From Paralithodes platypus (Eukaryota; Arthropoda; Malacostraca; Decapoda; Lithodidae), in contig CM064495.1 in NCBI GenBank assembly GCA_032716605.1, positions 24,273,760 through 24,337,759 on the forward strand: a DNA stretch of 64,000 bases, given 5' to 3'. Under the pieces are notes generated by a model that was not told the origin of the DNA, searched no databases, and worked only from the letters and a program-made list of their open reading frames with translations. Position numbers and translations under genes: made by a program. Shown piece after piece: positions 29,814-40,110 of this stretch. Numbering within the stretch: the first letter of the stretch is position 1; each line of letters starts with the position of its first letter.

Positions 29814-30233
29814 TTACCAGTGGTTCATCTTCTTCTGTTGTTGTTGGCTGTCTTGGTCGCTGTAGAGGTGGTTATTCTGGTCGAAACAATTACGAGGAAA
29901 CTGTGGAGGTCGATGGGGTATTTGCATAAAGTATTCCTCATCGTAATTTAGGTCAGGCTCTAGTTGGAGAGGTTCACCTGTGTAGGGGAGCGGGCCGTGT
30001 TGGACGCCCGGTTGTACAGGATTATCACTAGGGAGCGGCGTGTATCCTGTGAGTACAGGTAGTGGGTTTTGTTGTGGTAGGGGGCACTGCGGCATTTCTG
30101 TTCTCGATAAGGACTTTTTCTTGGTTCTTCTCCTTTCTCTGATTGTTGCTATCCTGGCTCTTGGTTGTTGTGGTTCTTCATGATGTGGGGGCAGATATGG
30201 TGGGGGTTCCAATTCGGCTCCTAACCCCGTCAT
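29814..30233 (-). CDS. MTGL family protein, copy 2 (139 aa, intact)
   Basis: Unrecognised protein. The ATG is chosen because all three copies start MTGL in the same context. Order: MTGLGAELEPPP; a Pro-rich and acidic stretch; the basic block RIATIRERRRTKKK (about residues 27-40); a Pro/Gln-rich middle (MPQCPLPQQNPLP); then the acidic block DLNYDEEYFMQIPHR (about 100-114); and a Gln-rich end. No signal peptide or membrane segment is seen. The basic block could bind nucleic acid or target the nucleus (inference). It has the only complete frame of the three copies. It lies head to head with copy 3, about 530 bp apart. It may be a real small gene, an exon, or an accessory ORF of an unknown element. 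Confidence 0.5.
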   Translation of the reverse strand: MTGLGAELEPPPYLPPHHEEPQQPRARIATIRERRRTKKKSLSRTEMPQCPLPQQNPLPVLTGYTPLPSDNPVQPGVQHGPLPYTGEPLQLEPDLNYDEEYFMQIPHRPPQFPRNCFDQNNHLYSDQDSQQQQKKMNHW

Positions 30234-30652
30234 TTCAAATATATTTAACATTGTTCTTACCACCAATAACATCCCAAATAATATTAATGAAAGCATGTGA
30301 TTCTCCCAGGATATCAAATACAAAACTTACACCATCTAACCATTACACCATCAAGACAGTTATAAGTACAGTACATGACCACGATCGATATCCATTTATC
30401 GAATACTGGATATTAATCTAAACATGTACTGTACCCAACTGCACTATGAATAGCCTAATACTTAATCGAGAGGAAAGAACATATTATGGGGCACAGATCA
30501 CATAGGACCGACCTCGCTACTAAATATTCTTGAACCTATTGACATTATTTTTAACATCGCTCTTAACACCAACAACACCCCAAATGAAAGTTATGATAGC
30601 ATGTGATTTTCCGTATCAAAGCTCAATCAATCAATCAACAAATCTCTCTCTT

Positions 30653-30731
<79 letters not shown>

Positions 30732-30760
30732 TATATACCAGTATATACTATATATATGAG
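30234..30760. other. Divergent spacer between MTGL copies 2 and 3
   Basis: Two plus-strand segments resemble each other directly: 30241-30310 (TTTAACATTGTTCTTACCACC...GCATGTGATTCTCC) and about 30544-30613 (TTTAACATCGCTCTTAACACC...GCATGTGATTTTCC). The first is the immediate upstream of copy 2, so the second may be the upstream of a further, lost minus-strand copy. (TA)n fills 30655-30726. Confidence 0.5.
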
Positions 30761-31267
30761 ATGACAGGGTTGCAAACCAGGGACAAAGCAACCCCCGCAG
30801 AGGTCCTAACAATGCAAGTAAATGAACAACCTACAAGAGTCAAAATAGCTGCAGTGAAGGAGAGCAAAAGGACAAGGAAAAAGACACAGCTGAAGTTGGA
30901 AAGGGAAACCACACAGTTCCCCCTAGTTTCCCGTGCTTTAATACCTGCAGAGATAGTACAGTCTACTCAATGAGGAGAACGTACCCATGCTCTAATCCCT
31001 GCAGGTATAGGACAGTCTACCCACCAAAGATCACCACATCCGGGACCTAGCAGAAGTTCGAACCCGGACCAATCGCAGAGACCCCTGTCCAGCCAATTGC
31101 AGAGCCTGAGACGAACACGAAAGGCAGGCACTCAACAGCAGTCGGATTTGGAATACGACGAAGAAGAGTTTATGCTAATTCCGCATAAAGATCCAGTACA
31201 GTACCTCTACAGATGGGACCAAGAGAATCACCTCTACAGTACTTCACTTGAGGAGTGGAAATATTAG
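30761..31267 (+). pseudogene. MTGL family protein, copy 3, one in-frame stop
   Basis: Begins MTGLQTRDK, has the basic block KIAAVKESKRTRKK, then a TGA at 30971-30973. The same frame continues open to the stop at 31265-31267 and carries the acidic block LEYDEEEFMLIPHK and the shared DQ.NHLYS end seen in copy 2. The stop sits between two imperfect copies of an 18-residue unit (ALIPAEIVQSTQ and ALIPAGIGQSTH), so the middle has been duplicated. A single change (for example CGA to TGA) would explain the stop. Without it the protein would have 168 residues. Confidence 0.55.
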
Positions 31268-31870
31268 AAAAGTAGTTAGGAGGAACAAAAGCATGGCCTG
31301 CAACATAGAAAAAGCCAGGAAAGATGAATCACAGAAAAACATTTATCGTGCAGCCATGCAAGCCTTTTATATATAGAGTATAATCTTAAGATATAGAGAA
31401 TAACATTGTACATGTATTATTAGGGTAAGTGTATTTTTAGAATAATGATTGCCTTCACAATGATTATCCTCCAAATATAGCCTGACTGAAATTGAAGGAA
31501 GGTATGCAAACACGGGTAATACCTTCCACTGGTTCAGCTTTTAGTGGGTAGAGAACAGTGTTGGCTAGACTTTTCTATAGGACAAGCCTGTCCCTATAGT
31601 AAAGTTCAACTAGGGTGGCGAACGAGTGTGTGAGACGAACCAGGAGCAACCTTCTCTAGTGTCCGTGAGAGAGGCAGCTCCCTTTGATGTCCAGCCGGAG
31701 GAAGAGCTACGAGTCCTACGTCGTCCAGATTTTCCCTCATGGAAAATACCTCTCCTCTACACCCATACCCTAAGTGTCTCTGTGTTTATAAGTTTTGGGA
31801 ATTATTGTGAAGGTAATATAAAATATACGAGTGTTCAATTTAACTTTTTCGTAGAGATCCGCTTCTAGGA
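31268..31870 (+). repeat. 3' flank of MTGL copy 3
   Basis: The later part resembles the copy 1 and 2 flanks: GAGTCCTACGTCG.CCAGAT, CCCTAAGTGTCTCTGTG, GGTAATATAAAATATACGAG and GTGTTCAATTTAAC. The first 300 bases are more diverged. Confidence 0.5.
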
Positions 31871-33400
31871 CTCCCCTCGTCAACTTAGTACACGTGTGAG
31901 ATTAATCAAACTTTGATCCGAGCAGTGATTTTATATAAGTACGGTTTATTATCTATTTAAATCGTGTTCAAGCATTTGTTCAACTATTTTTACCTACATT
32001 ACATAGTCAATAAAATACGTGATACTTAGTGAATGCTCTCACATTTTATTCTTTTGTGTTAATATTAATTGCGTGTCCAAGTCGAAGTGAAGTGTATAAC
32101 GAGTGCTATTTTCCTTCTCGAAACTTAAATCCTATACTCAGGACCATACGTCCAGTTATTATAGGAGATTAATTAGAGTATAAAGTCGCCACCACTGAAA
32201 GTAAAGAACCCGTCCGTTGAGTTAGAATTAATTTATATTCAAGATTTCTAATTTGTATTAGTTCTTGTGAATAATCTAATCATAGGCTATGTAATTCTTT
32301 CACCACCAATTTAGGAATTCAGATTAAACATTCCTGCATTCATAAAGCCTATATTTTGGCTATTGATATGTTACTACTTTGTTCTGTAATTAAATCATTG
32401 TAACTATTATTAAAGTTATAGTAAAGCGCTACTTCGTTCTGCGTTCCATTCAGCAGTTTGTTCATTCATTCAAACTCCTTCATATGCAATCATTTTTGGC
32501 TATTTATTAAGTTACTACTTTGTTCTGTATCTAAATTATTGTAGCTTTTATTAAAGTTATAGTAAAGCGCTACCTCGTTCTGCGTTCTATTCAGTAGTTT
32601 GTTAATTCATTCAAACTAACTTGTCTATAGCTATCTTGCCGCTATAAGTTAATTCACTATATTTATTGTGAATCTGATTTCCTCTTTTCGTGTGATTTTA
32701 ACTCATTTACGACTGAATTTTTTGTTTGTGTATCGTGTGAGAGATTATTCACATTTATTCCTTGATAGTTAAATACTAATTTAAATTATCATTCCATCTA
32801 GAGTAAAGCGAAGTTCATATCTTCTGTACTCGATTTAACGTTGCACTAAATCGAAACTTTATTTAACCTGACCCCAGTCCATCTGACCTGTACCCTCTTG
32901 AGCCGTATCTTTGAGCGTACACCTGAGCGCGGCCCTATTTGTGTTTCACGCCGCGCATACCTATGCGCATCTGAATAGTTGACCTCAGTTGCCCATACCT
33001 AGTAATTATTATACTTCGTGTTATACACTTGACCCGTATAGGTATTGTCATCAATATTTATATTTATGTAATTTTATATTTCATTTTTGATGCTTTCTAA
33101 GTGACAACATTATTTCACTAAAGAATAAAACATATTCAACTCTTTACCAGTCACCTTGTGTTATATTGGAATCCTACTCATTATAGTAGAGGTTTTGATG
33201 CCCCATTTAACGTACCCATGTTTATACAATAAATACGAGTGTAATTATTCCGTGTGTTTATTGTGTTTTGGGAGAGTGATTGAGTAATCTAGAAGTAACC
33301 TTTATCAAGCGAGATATGTTCCTGTTGAGCATTATCTGATTCTAAATATCCAAAACCCGGATTATAAAAGAATACATAACAAAGCGAGTTGGATTACAAC
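31871..33400. other. AT-rich unassigned sequence with a tandem duplication
   Basis: No gene. A unit of about 144 bp occurs twice, near 32337-32476 and 32481-32620 (GTTACTACTTTGTTCTGTA ... AAGCGCTACYTCGTTCTGCG ... TTCATTCAAACT). CpG-containing CGCG words cluster at 32925-32965. Confidence 0.5.
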
Positions 33401-33402
33401 CC

Positions 33403-33405
33403 GGC

Positions 33406-33471
<66 letters not shown>

Positions 33472-33492
33472 CGGTATATATATATATATAGC
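33403..33492. repeat. (TA)n microsatellite with CCCGG interruption
   Basis: Long TA run broken once by ACCCGGTA. Similar ACCGGT interruptions occur in the (TA) tracts near 38512 and 41957. Confidence 0.85.
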
Positions 33493-33496
33493 CAGA

Positions 33497-34437
33497 TTTA
33501 AAAAGAGTGTCTTGGCCAAAATCAAGGAATGTTTGAGCCAAAATGTCTGGACACACAGATTTAAGTCATAGGATGAGGGAAAGATGGATTCAGGGAAAGG
33601 GTTCCAAAGCTCAGTTGTTGAATAGAAGATTGGGAGTATCGTTTCACTCTTGAGTTGGAGACTTGCACAGAATAGGGGTGAGATTGTGTTGCAAGATGGG
33701 TACCGTACTACTTACCCTACGTAGAGGAGGTGGTACACACTGAGAGAGCTCTGAGGAACAACTAATTGTTGTGGTAGCGATAGAATAGCGAGAGAGATGC
33801 AACATTGCGGCGAAGAGAGAGAGAGATTGCAGAGAGTCGGTGAGTGGACGGGAGTTAATGATACGAAAGGCTTTCCTTTCAACTTTGTCTAGAAGTGCTG
33901 TGTGAGAGGATCTTCCCCACACATGTGAACAATACTCAATACAAGGAAGCACTGTGCCCCTGTACAGAGCAAGAAGCTGTGCAGGGGTAAAGAACCCCTT
34001 GAGGTGGTTCAGCACACTCAGCTTCTGGGAGGCTGCCTTAGCAAGACTGGTAATATAATCCTTTCAAGAGAGAGCAGAAGAAAAAGAGACACCAAGAATA
34101 CTGAGAGAAGATGAAGGGTTGATTTTTGTATTGTTGAAGTATAAGGGATAGTCCTCTGGGAGTTCAAAACGGGTAGATAGATGGAGAAATTTGGTTTTGG
34201 AAGCATTAAAGGCAACAAGGTTTTCTCTGCCCCAATTGAAAATAGTAGTTACAAGAAAATGTTGAATGGCTTCATTACTACGTTTGTTTTTGAGGGATTG
34301 CTTGCTGGGGCATTCTGGAAAACAAATTGATTAGAGTAAGGTAGAGTCGTCTGCATATGAATGGATAGGACTGGAGGTACAGTTGAAAAGATCATTTACT
34401 AAATTTAGAAAGAGAATGGGAGATAGGACAGAAACCT
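33497..34437 (-). pseudogene. LINE family A, copy I, 3' half of RT ORF
   Basis: Minus-strand relic. It covers the Y-A-D-D-S box (near 34345-34360), the thumb and the C-terminal domain (LYRGTVLPCIEYCSHVWG, ALLDKVERKAFRIINSRPLT). Frameshifts split it into two or more frames. It stops at about 34437 in the PQGSV region. The missing upstream half is at 37171-38465, so the two are one LINE separated by an insertion. Family A belongs to the jockey/I group of non-LTR elements by its RT motifs. Confidence 0.85.
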
Positions 34438-35060
34438 GAAGCATGTATCACACTACAGTAGGCCACATTTTCGCCCTTCTCAGTTCTTCTATCTCCGTTT
34501 TCAGCCGGCAGCACAGGCAACTCCTAGCATAGGCTTTACCCACTGGCTTTACCACGGCAATAAGTGATCGTAGTGGTGTTTCACCTAAACTGTAGAATAA
34601 TATGGATTGATATTGACAAATTTAGTGTAATAGTACCGTACCCAATCTATACGTTAAGGTTGCTATGTTTTGCGTTTGAAGTTTATGTAAGTGCCTACAA
34701 GGACATGTTTCGCAATATATACAGCCTGACAGCGCCCCTAATCGTTTTCGCGGCAAAAACCGATCCTTATAATGTAGATTAATATGGATTTATATCAACA
34801 ATTATAATGCAATATGACTCAATCTACACATTAGCGGTTATTTTATATATTTGGAGCTTATGAGGAAATATTTTGAACTTTTCGGAGCTTTTCGATTCAT
34901 ACCAATCACCGTGACGTAGGGACAGTGGTTATTTAGCTGCAAGTGGTGTAGCTATTTTAGCATTAATTCACCTTGTTTATGTCTATCAGCAGCCCTTCTC
35001 ACAATCAAAACACACAATTTTGTAGCAAAATATATATTTTGACGTCATATACTTTAGATA

Positions 35061-36358
35061 TACAGTAAAAGTCCGTTAATCCGACGACCGATGATTCGAA
35101 TCTCCCAATAGTCCGAATTTTTCAATTTGAGGCCAAATCCGAATTCACCCGATGGTCCGAATTTCAAGAAGTCCCAAAGTCCCCTTTTTGAGGCATTAGG
35201 CCACTCAAATGACACATAATGGAGCACACACATATCATATGTTCATGAATTCACTTTAAAAGTTTACCATTGTCATTGTAGCCTATTATCTACTTCAAAA
35301 CATTCAGATTAATGGTCAAAGGAAGCTACTGATATAATCGTAAACACCTTCGTCTTCTTCTTCTTCCACATCGTCTGCTAGAGAGTTTGTTTTGCTCTTG
35401 AACGCATCCTTGGGACGCTCCGATGCGCTACTGGCTTGCACCGCATTTTCTGCAAGCGCATTCAGTCTTGAGCTTGAAAACGCACCTTTCAAGAAGTCCC
35501 AAAGTCCCCTTTTTGAGGCATTAGGCCACTCAAATGACACATAATGGAGCACACACATATCATATGTTCATGAATTCACTTTAAAAGTTTACCATTGTCA
35601 TTGTAGCCTATTATCTACTTCAAAACATTCAGATTAATGGTCAAAGGAAGCTACTGATATAATCGTAAACACCTTCGTCTTCTTCTTCTTCCACATCGTC
35701 TGCTAGAGAGTTTGTTTTGCTCTTGAACGCATCCTTGGGACGCTCCGATGCGCTACTGGCTTGCACCGCATTTTCTGCAAGCGCATTCAGTCTTGAGCTT
35801 GAAAACGCACCTTTGGACGTATTAGTCTTGAGCTTGAAAACGCACCTTTGGATGTTCCGATACGCTACTATTTATAGTTCAGTGATCGGAGCATCCCAAG
35901 GGTGCTTTCAAGACAACAAGACAAGGGTGCTTTCAATACAATATAATATAACAGAGCACGTCACAAAAGGAAAATCACAAAAGGAAAATTACAAGAACCT
36001 CTCAGGGAAGTGCCGTTGTTAAGGCATTACTTCCCGAACCACATCTGATCTTCAAGAGCAAGACAAACTCGCTAGTAGATGGAAGAAGAAGAAGACGTTT
36101 ATATCAGCAGATTCCTTTGACCATTAATCTGAATGTTTTGAAGTAGTTAATAGGCTACAATGACAATGGTAAACTTTTGAAGTGATTTCATGAACATATG
36201 ATATGTGTGTGTGCACCATTGTGTCATTTGGGTGGCCTAATGTCTCAATGTTTTCGTCATACACAGGTTCATAGGGGTAAAGTCCGATAATCCGAAAAAT
36301 CCACTAATCCGAACGAGAGCCGGTCCGCTGCCCTTCGGATTAACGGAAGTTTACTGTA
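35061..36358. mobile_element. Tigger-like non-autonomous element with internal repeats
   Basis: TA at both ends; inverted ends CAGTAAAAGTCCGTTAATCC and CAGTAAACTTCCGTTAATCC (right end inverted). Inside, a unit of about 326 bp (GTCCCAAAGTCCCCTTTTTG ... TTGAGCTTGAAAACGCACC) is present twice in direct order (35164-35489 and 35490-35815). It is present a third time, partly, in inverse order (about 36050-36240). The unit's minus strand reads an acidic tail (DDVEEEEDEG), possibly the end of a transposase gene. Confidence 0.8.
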
Positions 36359-36483
36359 ATTGAGAATAAATGTGAACCGCCCAGACCACCTCCTGTGGCC
36401 TCTATAAATCACATGTGCGTTTACCAGTCTCAATACATAGCGCTACAGATCGACATCGAAAAAATATTGTCTCAAATAGGGCT

Positions 36484-36913
36484 TTAACCCTTGTCTAGCG
36501 GGGTGTTTTGGGCTCATTTGGGCATATTCAGGCCCTCCTGCATGATAAATCAAGCATCTGCATGAATTTTTTTTTATTTAGCAAATAACTAGGCACTAAA
36601 AGCTTCAAAATGAGACCAGAACGAGCTACGTAGCACTCGTGGTTCTCTTGCAGTGGTGCCACGAACATGGAAGTTTAGCATATATCGGTATATTTTTCCC
36701 AGCTATGCTCACTACTGGCTACACTGCCGGCCTCTCGAGAACACAGGGAACATGAGTTAATGGGCGGCGGTAAGCCCTGGGAGTCGGCTGTCTGGCCCGC
36801 TGCTCTCCCGGCCATTTGCACTCGATTTTAACCCTTTAAAAGCCTTAATAATGCTCCTAACTTGCTGCAAATTGGTGCACGACTTAAGTCGAGCGCTGCT
36901 CTTTAAGGGTTAA
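36484..36913. mobile_element. Candidate TTAA element (430 bp)
   Basis: TTAACCCTT at the left and AAGGGTTAA at the right. The inverted match beyond nine bases is weak. It sits inside the 2.7 kb transposon. It might be a decayed member of the TTAA group or coincidence. Confidence 0.35.
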
Positions 36914-37170
36914 TCAAGAAAAAAATGAACAATACTCATTTGGTGATTGCATATTTGGTTACATCCACCATTTGATGTAGGCAATTATATAATGCTTGGT
37001 GTTTTTTCTAAATTTCTATTATTGAGGATGACAATTTACCTCCGTCAAAAGACGTTGCTTCCCACCCAGTGCGAGCTGCATCCTAGCTCCGTCAAACGGC
37101 GATATTTGTGCCAGAGAAGGGCGGTATCTCCGTTTTTTGCGGTAGAAGGGCGAAACTTGGCCTAGTGTGA

Positions 37171-38465
37171 TACCCCCTTCAGGAACACCGGAGTTGATAG
37201 GATGAGAAAGTGAACGATGGCCGTCCACAATTGAAGCTATGGAACGGCCGGAAAGGAAATTAGAGACAAAAGCACAGATGGAGGGATAGAAACCGAAGGA
37301 GGGTAGTTTAGAAATTAGAGCTTTGTGCCAGACTCTATCGAAGACCTTCGATATATCTAGCGCAATAGAAAAAGTCTCCCCAATGTCCCGAAAGGAGGAT
37401 GACCAAGAGTTAGTAAGATATGAAAGAAGATCACCAGTAGAGCGACCCTTAAGGAAGCCATACTGGCGATCTGAGAGTAGATTATGAGAAGATAAATGCT
37501 TAAGAAATTTGAAAGTAGGAATAGTTTCAAAAGCTTTAGAGATACAAGAGATGAGAGCATTTGGATGATAGTTGGAGGGTAGAGAGCGGTCACCCTTCTT
37601 TGGGACAGGTTGAATGAGAGCAAACTTCCAGCAAGAAGGCAAGACGTTAGAGGAGAGACAGAGACGAAAGAGTTTACCTAGTGAGGGAGTCAGCAGGGAA
37701 GCACACTTTTTGAGTACAACAGGAGGAACACCATCCAGACCGTATGGCTTCTTAGTATTAATCCCAGACAAGGTAGAAAGTTCATCTTTAGAAGAGATCA
37801 GGATATTAGGCATAAGTAGGAGAGTAGGAGAGAAGTAGATAGGTGGAGAGGGAGGAATAGCACCGGAATCATCTAGGGTGGAGTTTCTAGCAGAAGTTTG
37901 AGCGAAGAGTTCAGCTTTGTCAGAGGAAGAAGTGATGGTTGTGCCATCAGAGTGGAAAAGGGGAGGGAAGGAAGAAAAATTGTTTGAGAGGTTTTTGGCT
38001 AGATGCCAGAAAGCTTGGTAAGAGCTAGAGTTGGATAGTTCAGTGCATTTATTATTGATGAAAGAGTGTTTGGCAAGTCGAAGAACAGATTTGGCTTGAT
38101 TGCGGGCAGAAACATAGGAAGAATGAGATTCTTGAGTTTTAAGGTGTTGGTACCATTTGAATGCTTCCTCCTTATTGCGGACAGCAGTAAAACAAGCGTG
38201 AGTAAACCGAGATTTTTTTGCATTAGTCTGAGAGAAAGAAAATGGAATGTATGCCTAAATGCCCAATAGGATTATCTCAGTAATGCATTCATCACTCTTT
38301 GAGGGTCCCCAGAAGCAAAAATCATGCCATGGGAAATCAAAGAAGTACTGCCAGAGAGCCTTCCAGTCGGCAGCGCCAAAGTGCTACAAGCGCCGCCGGC
38401 TGGGAGGATCGGGTGGGCATACTGGAGAGATAGGACAGGTGACAGAGATAAGTTTATGGTCGGAG
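37171..38465 (-). pseudogene. LINE family A, copy I, endonuclease end and 5' half of RT
   Basis: On the minus strand it begins with the end of an apurinic-type endonuclease (SSDHKLIS near 38450). A linker (PSRRRL.HFGAADWKALWQYF, HSSYVSARNQAK, QAFWHLAKNL) follows, then RT: LDGVPPVVLKKCASL, NYHPNALISC, RQYGFLKGRSTGD, IALDISKVFDRVWHK and PINSGVPE. It stops at about 37171, where the 2.7 kb insertion begins, and resumes at 34437. Several frameshifts. TTAA at 37449-37452 is the undisturbed equivalent of the site that received a MITE in copy III. Confidence 0.88.
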
Positions 38466-38530
38466 GACATATATACTGTATATATATATAATATATATAT
38501 AATATATAATATATACCGGTATATGTTTTA

Positions 38531-38610
38531 TACTCCCAGCCGGACTCGAACCACCGACAGTCAGGACGAGTGTCCATGCTTTTAATCCACTTGATACTAA
38601 TGACTCTCGT
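38531..38610 (-). repeat. tRNA-derived SINE head, minus copy
   Basis: Minus strand has AAGTGGATTAAAAGCATGGA, then GGTGGTTCGAGTCCGGCTGG with the B-box. It matches the plus copy at 38793-38865, forming an inverted pair about 180 bp apart. A (TA)n tract with ACCGGT lies next to it (38470-38525). Confidence 0.65.
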
Positions 38611-38792
38611 GCTTGGCTGGCCGATAATCAAATTAAATCTATGTAACCAGAGTTGCGTCAGGGTACATGTAAAAATCCCTGTAAGGTATCCTGGAATAAG
38701 GATCCTACGACTTGTGTTGAATTGAAATACATTCTCCAAGTAGGATTTCCCTCCTCCTCAACAATAATAGGAAAAGGTTAAGTATCCTTTAT

Positions 38793-38865
38793 GACACCAT
38801 GGTGTAGTGGATTAAAAGCATGGACACTCGTCCTGACACTCGGTGGTTCGATTCCAGCTGGGAAT
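38793..38865 (+). repeat. tRNA-derived SINE head, plus copy
   Basis: ACCATGGTGTAGTGGATTAA (A-box region), then GGTGGTTCGATTCCAGCTGG (B-box). There is no acceptor-stem pairing, so it is not a working tRNA. Confidence 0.65.
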
Positions 38866-38927
38866 AGAAAACATTTAGTAGCTCACATGTATTTGTGAGA
38901 TATAATTGAGATAATATATATTATAGA

Positions 38928-39128
38928 CTACAGTAGAACTGAAGTGGACACGAAAATGGAACTTTGCAGTAAGGGACCCAAAATCGGCAAACCCCCAAGT
39001 TCGAACCTCGAAACCGCGAAAATTTGATATTTTCGCGGTTTTGAGGTTCGAACTTGGGGGTTCGTTTTCCAATTTTGGGTCCCTTACTGCAAAGTTCCAT
39101 TTTCGTGTCCAGTCCAGATCTACTGTAG
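38928..39128. mobile_element. Foldback MITE: 201 bp near-perfect hairpin
   Basis: Left arm CTACAGTAGAACTG...GCGAAAAT and right arm ATTTTCGC...CTACTGTAG pair along about 98 bp with few mismatches, leaving a loop of five bases (TTGAT, about 39023-39027). TA followed by CAGTAG at the ends suggests a mariner/Tigger-type origin with TA duplication. Confidence 0.88.
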
Positions 39129-39149
39129 TTTATGTATATATATATATTA

Positions 39150-39440
39150 TATACAGATGTATTGATAGATTGATATATAGATACACAGACAGGTAGACAA
39201 ATAAATATAGAAAGATAAATAGATAGATATATGGATATATGGAGAAGACGAGTAGCTAGTTAGATATAGATAAGGAGAGAGAGAGAGAGACAGAGAGAGA
39301 GAGTGAAGACGAGTAGCTAGCTAGATAGATAAGGAGAGAGAGAGAGAGAGAGAGAAGAGTGAAAGATGAACTACGATAGATAGGGTGGAGGTGGGAGGCA
39401 CCTGTCTGTGGTGAGGGGCATAGAGTATCATAGAGAGAGA
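39150..39440. repeat. (GATA)n, (GA)n microsatellite block
   Basis: GATAGAT and GAGAGA tracts with two copies of GAAGACGAGTAGCTAG (39243 and 39306). Nothing coding. Confidence 0.8.
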
Positions 39441-39968
39441 GAATTGATTATTGGTATGGAATTTATGCTGTGCCTAGGTATCAGTGCATTACCACAAAGC
39501 CCACCGAAACGCCAAAAAAATACCCTCATTGTTCCCTGATTAAATAGCACTGTATTAATATTCCCATATTTAAAATAGGCTATAGGGGGACAATGCCTAG
39601 TGAGTTCATTGCTCAATAGGTGGCGTTCTGAGAGTGAGGGTTAGAGTCTAGGAGGTGAGACAGTGAAGCAATGGAGCGAGGCAGCTTCAGAAAAGGGGGT
39701 GCTTCGAGCCGTGAGTGAGCAACTAAGCCTCATGCATCCTAGGAAGGCAAGATGGCAGGGGCTAGTTGCAACTAAAAAAGTGCTTCACATGTCACACTCC
39801 CTAGACTGGAACGAGACCTCATGGGCTTCACCGTTCATTAAGGTTGAATATACAGGCTCTCAGCCTATGCCCAAGAGGGAGTAGTTGGAATATACTGTAG
39901 AAGAAAGAAACAAAAATATAATAAATATAATATATATAAGTTGTAGGTGTGTGCATAAACCTTCAACC

Positions 39969-40043
39969 GTCTTGGTAGTGTAATGGTTAAGGTGTCTAAA
40001 AATCTGTGTGTGATAACCCAGGTTCGAATCCCGGTGGATCACA
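39969..40043 (+). repeat. tRNA-derived SINE head
   Basis: GTCTTGGTAGTGTAATGGTT (A-box region) and AGGTTCGAATCCCGGTGG (B-box) at tRNA spacing. The 5' and 3' ends do not pair. Confidence 0.6.
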
Positions 40044-40110
40044 CATATGCTTTCATTAATTTTATTGGAGGTGCTTGGTGGTGTGGTGAAATTAATAAAA
40101 AAATAATAAA

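Larger units (their letters stand above)
34438..37170. mobile_element. 2.7 kb inverted-repeat transposon inserted in LINE-A copy I
   Basis: The left end reads GTATCACACTACAGTAGGCC, then ATTTTCGCCCTTCT and TCTCCGTTTT. The reverse complement of the right end reads GTATCACACTAGGCCAAGTT, then TCGCCCTTCT and ACGGAGAT. The inverted ends agree over about 60 bp with small gaps. LINE-A sequence stops at one end and resumes at the other. Two other elements are nested inside, leaving about 1 kb of its own DNA without an ORF. The duplication at the ends is unclear (CCTGAAG on the left, CTTCAGG on the right), so I do not assign a superfamily. Confidence 0.7.

Noticed and set aside
30627..30812. Ile-Tyr repeat ORFs in the (TA)n tracts
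   Set aside because: Microsatellite translation; the same applies near 33362, 41873, 41973 and 55223.
39969..40043. Possible functional tRNA gene
   Set aside because: A- and B-boxes are present but the acceptor arms do not pair, so it is a SINE head; the same holds for 27199, 38531, 38793 and 62668.
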